A DNA stretch of 64,000 nt from Paenibacillus validus NBRC 15382 (GTDB lineage Bacteria > Bacillota > Bacilli > Paenibacillales > NBRC-103111). How positions within the stretch are numbered: position 1 is the stretch's first letter; each line of letters opens with the position of its first letter. Made by a program: the position numbers and the translations under genes. The stretch is from contig NZ_BIMH01000013.1 in the NCBI RefSeq assembly GCF_004000985.1, forward strand, positions 1-64,000, in the 5' to 3' direction. Below the pieces are notes generated by a model, which was not told the DNA's origin, did no database searches, and worked only from the letters and a program-made list of their open reading frames with translations. Shown one piece after another: positions 10,077 through 19,565 of the stretch.

Positions 10077-10895
10077 ATGGATTGGATTACGGACATCCGT
10101 ATTTTAGATATCGTTGATATATTAATTGTGAGTTATGTGATCTACAAACTGATTCTGGTCGTACGGGGAACAAGGGCCATTCAGTTGTTGAAAGGGATTC
10201 TGGTCGTTGTCGTAACGTGGGCGTTCAGCTCATGGTTCAAATTGAACACGCTGCAGTGGGTGATGAACCAGATGTTCACGTTCGGTCTCGTCGGCGTGAT
10301 CATCATCTTCCAGCCCGAGCTTCGGCGCGCGCTCGAGCAGCTCGGGCGCGGCAAGCTGTTCAGCCGGTCGACGCCGGAAGAAGACCAGGACGTCAACCGG
10401 AAGATTAACGAGGTGCTGAAAGCGATCGATTACATGGCGAGGCGGAAAATCGGAGCGCTTATCGTGTTCGAGCGGGAGACGGGGCTTAACGATTACATCG
10501 AGTCGGGGATTGCGATCGAATCGCACATCAGCTCGGAGCTGCTGATTAACATTTTCATCCCGAACACGCCGCTGCACGACGGTGCGGTTATTATACGCAG
10601 GCATCAGTTGATGGCGGCCGGCTGTTATTTGCCGTTGTCGGAGAATCCGTTCATCAGCAAGGAGCTTGGGACCCGTCACCGGGCGGCAATCGGGATGGGT
10701 GAGGTATCGGATGCGATGTGCATTATCGTCTCGGAGGAAACGGGACAAGTATCGGTGACGATGAACGGGCACATTTTGCGGGATATTAAGGAAGATGCCT
10801 TGTTATCGAAAATGTTCGAGGAATTGAAGCCTAAGGCAAAGACGAAGGAAAAGAGCGCGATAAGCTCCATGTGGAAATGGAGGCGGCGAAACTAA
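10077..10895 (+). CDS. cdaA: Diadenylate cyclase CdaA
   Basis: The 272-residue membrane enzyme joins two ATP into the second messenger c-di-AMP, which controls potassium uptake and wall homeostasis. About three membrane helices fill residues 1-80. The DAC domain follows, with the catalytic DGA motif (LHDGAVIIRR) and the RHR motif (GTRHRAAIGM). The ATG at 10077 is chosen over an upstream TTG at 10062 because the GGGGG site at 10063-10067 is properly spaced for it. The stop overlaps the cdaR start by one base. The cdaA-cdaR-glmM order is conserved in Firmicutes. Confidence 0.95.
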   Translation: MDWITDIRILDIVDILIVSYVIYKLILVVRGTRAIQLLKGILVVVVTWAFSSWFKLNTLQWVMNQMFTFGLVGVIIIFQPELRRALEQLGRGKLFSRSTPEEDQDVNRKINEVLKAIDYMARRKIGALIVFERETGLNDYIESGIAIESHISSELLINIFIPNTPLHDGAVIIRRHQLMAAGCYLPLSENPFISKELGTRHRAAIGMGEVSDAMCIIVSEETGQVSVTMNGHILRDIKEDALLSKMFEELKPKAKTKEKSAISSMWKWRRRN

Positions 10896-12163
10896 TGGAT
10901 CAGTGGCTTCGCAATACGAATGTCATCAAAATTGTGGCGCTGGCAATCGGCATTCTGCTCTGGGCGGTCGTCCGGATGGACGGGGGCTCGGTTACGGGAT
11001 CGACCGGTCTCGAGATCGTCGAACAGCAAATCGGGAACGTCTCGGTGACCCCGAAATACGACAACAGTACGTTCTTTGTCGAATCGATCGATCCGCCCCA
11101 AGTGACGGTCACGTTATCCGGGCGTGAGTCTGTATTGAAGAAAGTGATGAATACCGGCAATTTCTCCGTCGAGCTTGATCTGACGAAGGTGGGGAAAGGG
11201 GAGCATGTGCTGCCCTTGACACCGGTCGGCTTTCCGTCGAATGTGACGGTGAAAGTAATCCCGGCTACGGTGAGAGTCGTGATCGATGAGAAGGGGAACA
11301 AATCGATGCCGGTTACGATTAACGTCACGGGGATCCCGGGCGTTGGCCTGAAAGCGGGGCAGCCGGTTGTGAAGCCGAAGCAGGTGACGGTATCCGTGCC
11401 GAGCCGCATCTATGACAAAGTGGACTCGGTTCGCGCTGATGTGAACGTGGAGAAGGCGACATCGGCCGTAACGAAACATGCCACGCTGCAGGCGTTCGAT
11501 AAAGACGGCAATGTCATCGAAACGGCGACGATCAGTCCCGCAGTCGTGGACGTCGAAGTGCCGATTACGAGTCCGTTCACGCTGGTGCCGCTGCAGATCA
11601 AGCTGGTCGGCGAGCCCCCGCGCGGGTTTGGTGTAGCCTCGGTACGGCAAAGCACCGACAAGGTAACGGTTTACGGGGCGCAGAATGTGCTGGATCGGAT
11701 GGAGTTTTACGAAGGACCGCAGGTGGACTTGACGAACTTGAAAGCGGACGAGGAATTCACGCTGACGATTCCGCTGCGCAATGACGTGAAGCAGCTGGAT
11801 CCGGATAAAGTAACAGTCAATGTGAGCATTGTGCCGTCGGTGACGAAAACGTTGGAGGCCATACCGTTATCGTTCGTCGGGCAGAATGACGGCTTCAATA
11901 CGAAGGTCGTGCTGCCGGAGTCAGGTCAGCTCAACTTGACGGTGGAAGGCGCGCCCTCGATCATCGAGAAGCTGAAGCCCCAGGATGTGCAGGCCATTCT
12001 CGATGTGAGCAACTTGCCGCCGGGCAAGCATGAAGTATCGGTCACTTGGAACTTGCCGACCTTCGTGAAGAAGGGGCCGACGCAGGACTTCAAGGCAACG
12101 GTCGAAATCAGTGCGAAAGCAGAAGCGGTCAATCCGGCTGCGGCGACACCTGCCGCGCCGTAG
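10895..12163 (+). CDS. cdaR: CdaA regulator CdaR (YbbR-domain protein)
   Basis: The 422-residue protein has one N-terminal membrane helix (about residues 13-30, IVALAIGILLWAVV) and four YbbR repeats outside the membrane. It binds CdaA and tunes c-di-AMP synthesis. The ATG at 10895 overlaps the last base of the cdaA stop and is preceded by GGAGG; an in-frame ATG eight codons earlier lies inside cdaA without a good site. The C-terminal tail is alanine- and proline-rich, as is common in this family. Confidence 0.92.
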   Translation: MDQWLRNTNVIKIVALAIGILLWAVVRMDGGSVTGSTGLEIVEQQIGNVSVTPKYDNSTFFVESIDPPQVTVTLSGRESVLKKVMNTGNFSVELDLTKVGKGEHVLPLTPVGFPSNVTVKVIPATVRVVIDEKGNKSMPVTINVTGIPGVGLKAGQPVVKPKQVTVSVPSRIYDKVDSVRADVNVEKATSAVTKHATLQAFDKDGNVIETATISPAVVDVEVPITSPFTLVPLQIKLVGEPPRGFGVASVRQSTDKVTVYGAQNVLDRMEFYEGPQVDLTNLKADEEFTLTIPLRNDVKQLDPDKVTVNVSIVPSVTKTLEAIPLSFVGQNDGFNTKVVLPESGQLNLTVEGAPSIIEKLKPQDVQAILDVSNLPPGKHEVSVTWNLPTFVKKGPTQDFKATVEISAKAEAVNPAAATPAAP

Positions 12164-12304
12164 TCGCCGACCCAGTAACAACGGGCTTCGACAGGAGCTT
12201 GGATGATTCTGGCTCGGCGTCGAAATTTGACCCTCCGTAACGAATCAGAGATAATGAGAATAGTGTATTGACAGTAGGTATTGGCTTGGGGGAGAGGACA
12301 ACAA

Positions 12305-13645
12305 ATGGGGAAATATTTTGGAACGGACGGCGTGCGCGGCGTAGCGAATCAGGAACTGACGCCGGAGCTTGCCTACAAGATTGGCCGCTGCGGCGGGTAT
12401 GTACTGGCCGGTCAAGTGGAGAAGCCGAATGTGGTCATTGGCTTGGATACGCGTATTTCGGGTCCTATGCTGGAGGCCTCGCTCGTAGCGGGATTGCTGT
12501 CCATCGGGGCGAATGTGATCCGCTTAGGCGTTATTTCGACTCCGGGCGTAGCTTATTTGACGCGGGCTTTGAAGGCTGATGCAGGTGTGATGATCTCCGC
12601 CAGCCATAACCCGGTTGAAGACAACGGGATTAAGTTTTTCGGCGCGGACGGCTTCAAGCTGTCTGACGAGACGGAGCTGGAAATCGAGCGTCTGATGGAT
12701 GCCGAGCTCGACGAGCTTCCTCGTCCAACCGGAGGCGATATCGGTACGGTGACCGACAATCCGGAAGCGAAGTTTGCTTATTTGGAGTATATCCAATCCA
12801 CGGTTCGTTCATCCTTCCAAGGCATTCGTGTGGCGCTCGATTGCGCACACGGCGCGGCTTACGAGCTGGCGCCGAAAGTGTTCGAGGCACTGGGCGCGGA
12901 AGTCATCACGGTAGGGGCGCAGCCGAACGGACGCAACATCAACGATAACTGCGGATCGACGCATCCGGAAGCGCTGCAGCGCATCGTCGTGGAGCAGAAG
13001 GCGCATATCGGGCTTGCCTTTGACGGCGATGCCGATCGCTTAATCGCCATTGACGAGAAGGGCGACGAGGTTGACGGCGACTTCATCCTTAGCATTTGCG
13101 GGCATGCGTTGAACCAAGCCGGTAAGCTGAAGGAGCAAACCATCGTCACCACGGTGATGAGCAACATCGGCTTTTTTAAAGGAATTGAAGCGGTTGGCAT
13201 GAAAGCGGCGAAGACGGCCGTCGGCGACCGCTACGTCATGGAGGAAATGCGTAAAGGCGGGTACAATCTTGGCGGCGAGCAGTCGGGTCACGTCATTTTC
13301 CTCGACTATAACACGACCGGAGACGGCATTCTAACGGCGCTTCAGCTGGTGGACACGCTCGTGCAAGCAGGCAAACCGCTCAGCGAGCTGAAACAGATTA
13401 TGCGTAAATATCCGCAGAAGCTCGTGAACGTGCGTGTCGGCGACAAGAGCAAGCTCAAGGACAATGCCGCTGTAGCAGCGGAGATCGCCAAAGTGGAAGA
13501 GCAGCTTGGCGACAACGGCCGCGTGCTCGTCAGGCCTTCCGGTACGGAATCGTTAATTCGCGTCATGGCCGAAGGGCCGGACAAAGAGCTGGTCGAGGCG
13601 TACGTACAGCAAATTGCCGACGTGATCGAGCGCGAACTGGTATAA
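12305..13645 (+). CDS. glmM: Phosphoglucosamine mutase
   Basis: The 446-residue enzyme converts glucosamine-6-phosphate to glucosamine-1-phosphate for peptidoglycan synthesis. The phospho-serine loop ISASHNP is present with Ser100. The metal loop DGDADR lies near residue 240, and the C-terminal phosphate-binding [12 protein letters not shown] is complete. The ATG at 12305 follows a GGGGGAGAGG site; an upstream ATG in the same frame at 12281 precedes that site and is rejected. Confidence 0.97.
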   Translation: MGKYFGTDGVRGVANQELTPELAYKIGRCGGYVLAGQVEKPNVVIGLDTRISGPMLEASLVAGLLSIGANVIRLGVISTPGVAYLTRALKADAGVMISASHNPVEDNGIKFFGADGFKLSDETELEIERLMDAELDELPRPTGGDIGTVTDNPEAKFAYLEYIQSTVRSSFQGIRVALDCAHGAAYELAPKVFEALGAEVITVGAQPNGRNINDNCGSTHPEALQRIVVEQKAHIGLAFDGDADRLIAIDEKGDEVDGDFILSICGHALNQAGKLKEQTIVTTVMSNIGFFKGIEAVGMKAAKTAVGDRYVMEEMRKGGYNLGGEQSGHVIFLDYNTTGDGILTALQLVDTLVQAGKPLSELKQIMRKYPQKLVNVRVGDKSKLKDNAAVAAEIAKVEEQLGDNGRVLVRPSGTESLIRVMAEGPDKELVEAYVQQIADVIERELV

Positions 13646-13670
13646 CGCAGGGCAAACAAGCGAACATGAG

Positions 13671-13710
13671 GTCCCCGGGGCTGATTCATGCAGGCATCCG
13701 GGGATTTTTG
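13671..13710 (+). terminator. Terminator after glmM
   Basis: GTCCCCGGG pairs with CCGGGGAT 18 bases later, followed by TTTTTG. Confidence 0.75.
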
Positions 13711-13834
13711 CATAAGCGACGGTGTTTTGAAAACATAATGAAAATTACTTGTTGCACTTTACGGTCAAAATGAATAAGATGTGATTATGTCTTATTCTAA
13801 ACAGAAAGGTGGGCAGAGGCAGGAACCCTATAAA

Positions 13835-14105
13835 GCGCCAGAACTGGAGCGGAATGAAGCAGCTTTCAGCTTGCCTGTGAATCGGTCTTAAGTCATCCGT
13901 CAGGAGGACTTCTCTTATTTCCCAGACAACGCGGAGCGGGTGGAAGACAGATGAATTCGGCCAGTTGACGAGGTGAAGGTGTTCGAAACATTCGGCGGGG
14001 ACCTTCCGGTGTGCGATCCGAACCGTAAGTCGAACTACAAATCGTCCGGGTGACCGGACAGACAAATGTTCGGCGGGATCAACGACAAATCGAAAACGAA
14101 AGAAA
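13835..14105 (+). ncRNA. glmS ribozyme/riboswitch (glucosamine-6-phosphate activated)
   Basis: The leader of glmS contains the ribozyme core. AGCGCCAGAACTGG sits at the cleavage site (cut expected between 13834 and 13835). The pseudoknot strand AGTTGACGAGGTG follows near 13963, then TTCGGCGGGG and CTTCCGG. A P4-like GTCCGGGTGACCGGACA hairpin sits near 14048. When glucosamine-6-phosphate is abundant, the RNA cuts itself and the glmS message is degraded. The space between the first core strand and AGTTGACGAGG is over 100 bases, longer than in Bacillus subtilis, so the P1 arm is expanded. The 3' end is approximate. A further AAGCTTC / GAAGCTTTTT hairpin follows at about 14105-14160. Confidence 0.88.
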
Positions 14106-14305
14106 AGCTTCTTTCCATGGGACGCCATCTTCGAGAGAGCCGAGCCGGGAAGCTTTTTGGATCGTGCTGAAAACTGAATATTGTGCGCTGTAAGGGCGCG
14201 GATGAAGCTTTATTTCTGCACGAAGTTGAAGCTTCCGTGGGAAACGTATGTGCATCTTTCGAAGAAAGGCGATAGAGCTTTTCTAAATTAGGAGGATCAC
14301 GACAT

Positions 14306-16135
14306 ATGTGCGGTATTGTTGGTTATGTAGGTAAACGGAATTCCCAGAATATATTGATTGACGGTTTGAAAAAACTGGAATATCGCGGTTACGACTCCGC
14401 TGGTGTGGCGGTTTATACGAAGGACGGACTGCAAATCAAGAAATCCAAGGGGCGCTTGGCCAATTTGGAATCGAAGCTCGATGAAGCGCCGCTCGAAGGC
14501 AACATCGGCATCGGGCATACCCGCTGGGCGACGCACGGCAAACCGTCGGATGTGAACTCGCATCCGCATACGGACAATTCGTCCAAGTTCTCGGTCGTAC
14601 ACAACGGCATTATTGAAAATTATATGCAATTGAAAGAAGAACTGACGGCAAAAGGCCATGTGTTCGTATCGGAAACGGACACAGAGGTTATTTCCCACCT
14701 GATCGCGAGCTTGTACGAAGGCGATATCGTTAAAGCGGTGCAAAAGGCCGTAACGCGCATGAGAGGCGCTTTTGCACTGGGCGTGCTGACCGAATACGAG
14801 CCGGATAAATTGGTCGCTGTTCGTTTGTCCAGCCCGTTGATTATCGGTGTGGGCGAAGGCGAGAACTTCATCGGTTCCGACATCCCGGCCATCCTCGAAT
14901 ACACGCGCAACGTGTATATTCTAAACGACGGGGAAATGGCTCTTCTGACAAAAGACGACGTTACGTTGATGACGTTGGAAGGCAATTTTATTTCCCGGGA
15001 ATTATTTCATGTCGATTGGGATATTGTTACGGCGGAAAAGGCCGGTTTTGATCACTTTATGTTGAAAGAAATTTACGAGCAGCCTAAGGCGTACCGCGAT
15101 ACGATGGGAGCCCGGATCGATGCGGCCGCATCGAAGGTTGTACTCCCGGAGATTGGGATGACCCCGGAACAAATTCGTTCGATTCGTCAAGTGCACATTG
15201 TAGCTTGCGGCACGGCGTATCATGCAGGCTTGGTTGGGAAGTCCGTCATTGAACACTTGGCGCGCATTCCGGTAGAAACCGATGTTGCTTCGGAGTATCG
15301 CTACCGCTCCCCGATCATTACGCCGGAAACGCTTGTGATCGTTGTAAGTCAGTCCGGTGAGACGGCCGATACACTGGCAGCCCTTCGTGAAGCGAAGCGC
15401 TGCGGCGCTCGGGTTGTCGCCATCACGAACGTAGTGGGCAGCTCCGTCGCGCGCGAGGCGGACGATGTGATTGTTACGTGGGCCGGTCCGGAGATCGCCG
15501 TAGCTTCTACCAAGGCTTATACGTCCCAATTGATCGGGTTCTATTTGTTCGGCCTATACTTGGCTCAAACGCTCGGAACAGCAGAAGCGACTTATATCGA
15601 GGAAGTGCTCCGCGGACTGCAGGAGCTTCCGGAGAAGGTTGAGCGCATCCTGGAGCAATCCGAGGCGATCAAGGAAGTAGCCGAGCAGATTTCGACGCAT
15701 CACAGCTTGTTCTTCATCGGCCGCGGCCTCGATTATGCGGTAGCGTTGGAAGGCTCGTTGAAGCTGAAAGAGATTTCATACATTCACTCGGAGGCTTATG
15801 CCGCCGGCGAATTGAAGCACGGTACGCTCGCACTGATCGAGGAAGGCATCCCGGTTATCGCCTTAGCGACGCAAGACGCGCTGTTTGAGAAAACGGTGAG
15901 CAACATCAAGGAAGTGAAAGCGCGCGGCGCTCAAGTGTTTGGCATCCACATGGAAGGCGATACCGAGCTGGCGAAAGCCGTTGACGAAGTATTCGCGATT
16001 CCGCAAACGCACCCGCTGCTTGCACCGGCGCTGACTGTTGTGCCGCTGCAGCTGCTTAGCTACTATGCGTCCTTGGCGCTGGGCCATGATGTGGATAAAC
16101 CGCGTAACTTGGCGAAGAGTGTAACGGTAGAGTAA
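14306..16135 (+). CDS. glmS: Glutamine-fructose-6-phosphate aminotransferase (isomerizing)
   Basis: The 609-residue enzyme makes glucosamine-6-phosphate from fructose-6-phosphate and glutamine, the first step to UDP-GlcNAc. It starts with the processed nucleophile Cys2 (MCGIVGYVGKR). Its N-terminal glutaminase domain carries GYDSAGVAV and HTRWATHGKPSDVNSHPH, and two SIS sugar-isomerase domains follow (SQSGETADT and GRGLDYAVALEGSLKLKE). The C-terminal DKPRNLAKSVTVE ending is typical. An AGGAGG site precedes the ATG, and the ribozyme leader controls it. Confidence 0.98.
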   Translation: MCGIVGYVGKRNSQNILIDGLKKLEYRGYDSAGVAVYTKDGLQIKKSKGRLANLESKLDEAPLEGNIGIGHTRWATHGKPSDVNSHPHTDNSSKFSVVHNGIIENYMQLKEELTAKGHVFVSETDTEVISHLIASLYEGDIVKAVQKAVTRMRGAFALGVLTEYEPDKLVAVRLSSPLIIGVGEGENFIGSDIPAILEYTRNVYILNDGEMALLTKDDVTLMTLEGNFISRELFHVDWDIVTAEKAGFDHFMLKEIYEQPKAYRDTMGARIDAAASKVVLPEIGMTPEQIRSIRQVHIVACGTAYHAGLVGKSVIEHLARIPVETDVASEYRYRSPIITPETLVIVVSQSGETADTLAALREAKRCGARVVAITNVVGSSVAREADDVIVTWAGPEIAVASTKAYTSQLIGFYLFGLYLAQTLGTAEATYIEEVLRGLQELPEKVERILEQSEAIKEVAEQISTHHSLFFIGRGLDYAVALEGSLKLKEISYIHSEAYAAGELKHGTLALIEEGIPVIALATQDALFEKTVSNIKEVKARGAQVFGIHMEGDTELAKAVDEVFAIPQTHPLLAPALTVVPLQLLSYYASLALGHDVDKPRNLAKSVTVE

Positions 16136-16169
16136 AGAGAAGAGGGGGCACAGCCCCTGTTGTCCAGTG

Positions 16170-16249
16170 ATAAAGATGTCGTGAACCAGTAAAAGATGTC
16201 GTGAACCAGTAAAAGATGTTGTGAACCAAAAAAAGATGTCATGAACCGA
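16170..16249. repeat. Four tandem 20-bp repeats
   Basis: The unit AAAGATGTCGTGAACCAGTA is repeated four times with exact 20-bp period (starts at 16172, 16192, 16212, 16232) and a few changes per copy. It lies between the glmS stop and the glmS terminator. Such iterated motifs resemble transposase binding sites at insertion-sequence ends, but no transposase gene is beside it. Confidence 0.85.
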
Positions 16250-16272
16250 TATGCAAGATGATTCAGCATCTA

Positions 16273-16312
16273 GAAGGGAGCCCGGGGAATGATTCGTGGC
16301 TCCCTTTTAATT
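16273..16312 (+). terminator. Terminator downstream of glmS
   Basis: AAGGGAGCC (16274-16282) pairs perfectly with GGCTCCCTT (16298-16306), followed by TTAATTT. An ATG in its loop opens the XRE frame but is a poor start because of this. Confidence 0.85.
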
Positions 16313-16360
16313 TGTGTAGAAATAAATGTATACGGGATTTTACGATTGGTGGTGAAATTG

Positions 16361-16693
16361 TTGAGTGACATTGGCTATAGAATCAAATGTATCCGCAAAG
16401 AGAACAATTTAAACCAAATTCAGTTTGCAAAAAGTATAGGCATTTCTCAAGGAAACCTGAGTGAAATTGAAATGGGAAATAGTAATCCGTCTGCGGAAAC
16501 ATTAATATCTATTCGAACACAATATAATGTGAACATAAACTGGTTATTAACTGGTGTCGCTGCAGAAGATGGGACGACATATGAAGATCAGTTCGAGAAA
16601 AGGCTGATTGAAGTTTTTAGAAAACTTGATGATTATGACAAGAACGAAATAATTGAGTTTATACGAGTAAAAATAAATTTAAGATCAATATAG
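16361..16693 (+). CDS. XRE-family transcriptional regulator
   Basis: The protein of about 110 residues has an N-terminal HTH_3 domain (IGYRIKCIRKENNLNQIQFA, SIGISQGNLSEIEMGNSNPS) typical of Cro/CI-like repressors. A short C-terminal part follows (NINWLLTGV, then a charged helix), as in phage- and plasmid-borne regulators. The frame is open from an ATG at 16289, but that codon lies in the loop of the glmS terminator. A TTG at 16361 behind GGTGGTG is therefore preferred. The gene is AT-rich compared with glmS and marks the start of the accessory region. The operator and target are not evident. Confidence 0.78.
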   Translation: MSDIGYRIKCIRKENNLNQIQFAKSIGISQGNLSEIEMGNSNPSAETLISIRTQYNVNINWLLTGVAAEDGTTYEDQFEKRLIEVFRKLDDYDKNEIIEFIRVKINLRSI

Positions 16694-17054
16694 TTATTTA
16701 ATGAAAATAAAGGATTTTCGCTTAGCTTAAGATAAGTCTCTTATTAAAGCAATACATGCTCCCCGCATATGTACTTTTATTATAATGAGGAGGACGTAGC
16801 CCAAGCGAAGGAGCGGGAGCGTCCTTTTTGAACTAGCGGGCAGTTTAGTGACAAAAAAAGGAATCCTTTGTAAGGTAAAGAATAATAGAATCTGTGACGT
16901 TGATGAATTAGCGGTTATATGCAATTGGGGGAAGGACGAAAGATCGAATATATGCCATTACCATTTATTGTTGGTAGTGGTATATTTGTTTTAAGTGAAT
17001 CAGTACATGATAACACTAGCCGGCGCGAGTTCGAGGAAGTCTTCACTAGCTTGA

Positions 17055-17175
17055 AGGAGTCTGTATAAAACAAAGTGGTTTCGAAGATGTTTGGAAGACT
17101 TTGCATAGAACGGAGCGGATTCAAAGATGTCTTGATAAAAGGACTCTGTATAGATCGTAGTGGATTTAAGATGGT
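17055..17175. repeat. Three imperfect repeats of about 41-45 bp
   Basis: Each copy has the pattern GACTCTGTATAGAxC followed by AGTGGATTxxAAGATG. Copies begin at about 17056, 17097 and 17142; the last is shortened. The copies differ at several positions, suggesting old duplication. Confidence 0.6.
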
Positions 17176-17360
17176 TGCCAGGGCATACAGACTTTCCGTC
17201 GGTAAACGCGAAGAAGCCCTCGACAGCGTAACGCCGCATTATGCGAGCCATTTTTTATTCCCTCAGAAATGCTTGAAACCCTTGTCCCATAAGGGATTTC
17301 GCTGATTCCCCACTTCGCTTTTGTCGCTTTGTCCTCGCATAACTTGGATTTTTTCAGCCA

Positions 17361-17433
17361 AGATATACGAACCAGGCACTTAAAGGTTATGCGCGGAAAA
17401 AGATATACGCACCTGATTTTTACGAGATATACG
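17361..17433. repeat. Three AGATATACG direct repeats
   Basis: AGATATACG occurs at 17361, 17401 and 17425. The first copy continues as AACCAGGCAC, which recalls the GAACCAG of the 20-bp repeats near 16200. The function is unknown. Confidence 0.55.
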
Positions 17434-17535
17434 AGGCTGATGGTTCGATCATAAATCGCATCAAAACACCAGTCAAGCTGACCCTGTCATTTAGGTGTTG
17501 TATTCTTCTGAACTGACAAGGAGGAATGACAGAAC

Positions 17536-18747
17536 GTGGAAAAGAATGATGTCGCTGTCCAGAATGAGCCCAAAAGCAAACCTCGGGCCCTTCTGGAAGT
17601 ATTAGCCGTATCCACGAAACTCGGTCTCACTTCATTCGGAGGACCGATCGCTCATCTCGGTTATTTTCATGACGAATACATACGCCGCCGCAAATGGATG
17701 GACGAACGGAGTTATGCGGATCTGGTCGCGCTTTGTCAGTTTCTTCCCGGTCCTGCCAGCAGTCAAGTCGGAATCGGGATTGGTGTCATTCGCGCCGGTT
17801 TGCTTGGCGGGCTGACTGCTTGGCTCGGCTTTACGCTGCCATCTGTCATCGCGCTGGTTCTGTTCGCCTTTCTTTTGCAGGGATTTGATATTGAAAGCGC
17901 AGGATGGATCCATGGCCTTAAGATCGTCGCCGTAGCCATTGTCGCTCAAGCCGTTCTTGGCATGGGACAAAAACTGACCCCTGACCGAAATAGAGCGACA
18001 ATCGCCATTATTGCAGCGTCCGCCACCCTCTTGTGGCAGACAGCTTTCAGCCAGTTCCTGCTTATTGTTGTCGCGGGCATAGCTGGACTTATGTTATACA
18101 GAAAAACGGCAATACCTGAAGCACCGAACCTGTCAGTTCCTATCAGTCGCAGCTTTGCCGTCATCTGCTTGTCTCTTTTCTTTGGACTCCTGATCGCTTT
18201 GCCTCTGCTTCGACAATTTGGTGTTGCGGACTGGCTGTCCTTGTTCGACAGCTTTTATAGGGCAGGTTCTCTTGTATTTGGCGGAGGTCACGTTGTTCTT
18301 CCGCTGCTTGAACGGGAAGTCGTACCGACAGGGTGGATCAGCGAGGCAGACTTTCTAGCCGGTTACGGTGCGGCGCAAGCGGTGCCTGGACCGTTATTCA
18401 CCTTTGCCGGTTATTTAGGTGCGATGATAAACGGAGTGAAAGGAGCTATGATCGCTACAGCGGCCATCTTTCTGCCTGCTTTTCTGTTGATCATAGGCGC
18501 GCTACCCTTCTGGAATTCCTTGCGAAAAAGCCCTAAAGTACAGGGGGCGCTGATCGGGATTAATGCAGCGGTCGTCGGCATCTTGTTAGCTGCATTATAT
18601 AACCCGCTGTGGACGACGGCTATTCTGGCTCCTGCTGATTTTGCCTTGGTTTCGACTCTGTTCTTGATGCTCGTCTTTTGGAAGATACCGCCTTGGGTTG
18701 TTGTTATCATAGGTGCGATAGGCGGAACGCTGCTCGGACTGATTTGA
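17536..18747 (+). CDS. chrA: Chromate efflux transporter (ChrA)
   Basis: The 403-residue membrane protein is a two-domain chromate transporter, length typical for the long-chain CHR family (about 390-400). Each half has the family motif: FGGPIAHLGYFHDEYIRR and a CQFLPGPASSQ stretch in the first, FGGGHVVLPLLEREVV and AAQAVPGPLFTFAGYLG in the second. Around ten hydrophobic segments are visible. It should export chromate (possibly also sulfate) across the membrane. GTG at 17536 follows AAGGAGG. No ChrB-type regulator is adjacent. Confidence 0.93.
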   Translation: MEKNDVAVQNEPKSKPRALLEVLAVSTKLGLTSFGGPIAHLGYFHDEYIRRRKWMDERSYADLVALCQFLPGPASSQVGIGIGVIRAGLLGGLTAWLGFTLPSVIALVLFAFLLQGFDIESAGWIHGLKIVAVAIVAQAVLGMGQKLTPDRNRATIAIIAASATLLWQTAFSQFLLIVVAGIAGLMLYRKTAIPEAPNLSVPISRSFAVICLSLFFGLLIALPLLRQFGVADWLSLFDSFYRAGSLVFGGGHVVLPLLEREVVPTGWISEADFLAGYGAAQAVPGPLFTFAGYLGAMINGVKGAMIATAAIFLPAFLLIIGALPFWNSLRKSPKVQGALIGINAAVVGILLAALYNPLWTTAILAPADFALVSTLFLMLVFWKIPPWVVVIIGAIGGTLLGLI

Positions 18748-18881
18748 AAATGGATCGCATACATTGCCATGATTCAGGGAATTGAGATGCAATAAGTTCA
18801 GAATACGACTAAACCGCCACTGCTTCACGCGGATCTCCTGTTAAGGATGTTCAAAGCCTGAATCTTAAGAGGGTGTATGAC

Positions 18882-19487
18882 ATGAGCACTGAGAAATTAA
18901 TTCGAAAGTTTGACAAACAAGCAAAAATATACGAAATGAGAAGAAGGAAGCAATCGGAAAAAAAGTGGCGTGAAAAATTGATCCGTTGCGCAAAGGGACG
19001 TGTTCTGGAAGTTGGTGTAGGAGCGGGAGCCAACTTTCATTTTTACCCTAAGGACGTTGAAGTGACGGCAGTCGATTTTAGTAAGGAAATGATGAGCAGA
19101 GCAAAAGAAGCAGCTGCTGAAAGCGGTATTCAAGCGGAATTCACTCTTTCCGATGTTGAATCGCTTTCCTTTCCGGACGATTTGTTTGATACCATCGTAT
19201 CCACATTGACGTTTTGCGGGTATGAAGATCCACATCGAGTATTAAGTAATATTCAAAAGTGGTGCAAGCCGGGCGGACAGATTTTATTAATGGAACATGG
19301 AATCAGCTCATATCGGTTCGTCGGCCGGATTCAAAAGATGGTGGATCCGTTGTTCAAGAAAATGGTCGGATGCCATCTTAAACGAGACATCTTGCAGATT
19401 CTTAAGAATACGAACCTGAACATAAAGAAAGTAGAGCGGCATATGTTGGGAGCTGTATACCTGGTGTGGGCTGCCCCGAATAAATAG
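18882..19487 (+). CDS. Class I SAM-dependent methyltransferase
   Basis: The 201-residue protein has a Rossmann methyltransferase core. Motif I is VLEVGVGAGANF (about residue 43), AVDFS is the acidic loop, FDTIVSTLTFCGYEDP is motif IV, and KPGGQILLMEHG follows. It resembles small UbiE/phosphatidylethanolamine-methyltransferase-like enzymes common in metal and sulfur gene clusters. The ATG at 18882 has an AAGAGGG site eight bases upstream and is preferred over the ATG at 18873. The substrate cannot be told from sequence. It ends with its own terminator before the ArsR-rhodanese operon. Confidence 0.82.
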   Translation: MSTEKLIRKFDKQAKIYEMRRRKQSEKKWREKLIRCAKGRVLEVGVGAGANFHFYPKDVEVTAVDFSKEMMSRAKEAAAESGIQAEFTLSDVESLSFPDDLFDTIVSTLTFCGYEDPHRVLSNIQKWCKPGGQILLMEHGISSYRFVGRIQKMVDPLFKKMVGCHLKRDILQILKNTNLNIKKVERHMLGAVYLVWAAPNK

Positions 19488-19497
19488 ATCCAAACCG

Positions 19498-19535
19498 GCT
19501 TTTGTCCCATGCATACGGGATGAAAGCTTTTTTTA
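19498..19535 (+). terminator. Terminator after the methyltransferase gene
   Basis: GCTTTTGTCCC pairs with GGGATGAAAGC with one mismatched pair, followed by a T8 tract. Confidence 0.85.
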
Positions 19536-19565
19536 TTGACCCTGGCAATCGGCAATTTCTATGTA

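Larger units (their letters stand above)
16694..17535. other. 840-bp gene-poor stretch with hairpins and short repeats
   Basis: No protein family is recognised here. A GAGGACG / CGTCCTTTTT hairpin at 16790-16829 could end the XRE message. A 14-bp stem (ATATGCCATTACCA with TGGTAGTGGTATAT) lies at 16949-16985. Three imperfect copies of a roughly 41-45 bp unit run from about 17055 to 17175. Three copies of AGATATACG sit at 17361, 17401 and 17425. The stretch may be the remains of mobile DNA between the core and the accessory block. Confidence 0.6.

Noticed and set aside
16289-16360. ATG at 16289 as the start of the XRE gene
   Set aside because: The codon lies in the loop of the glmS terminator; a later TTG with a spaced ribosome site fits better.
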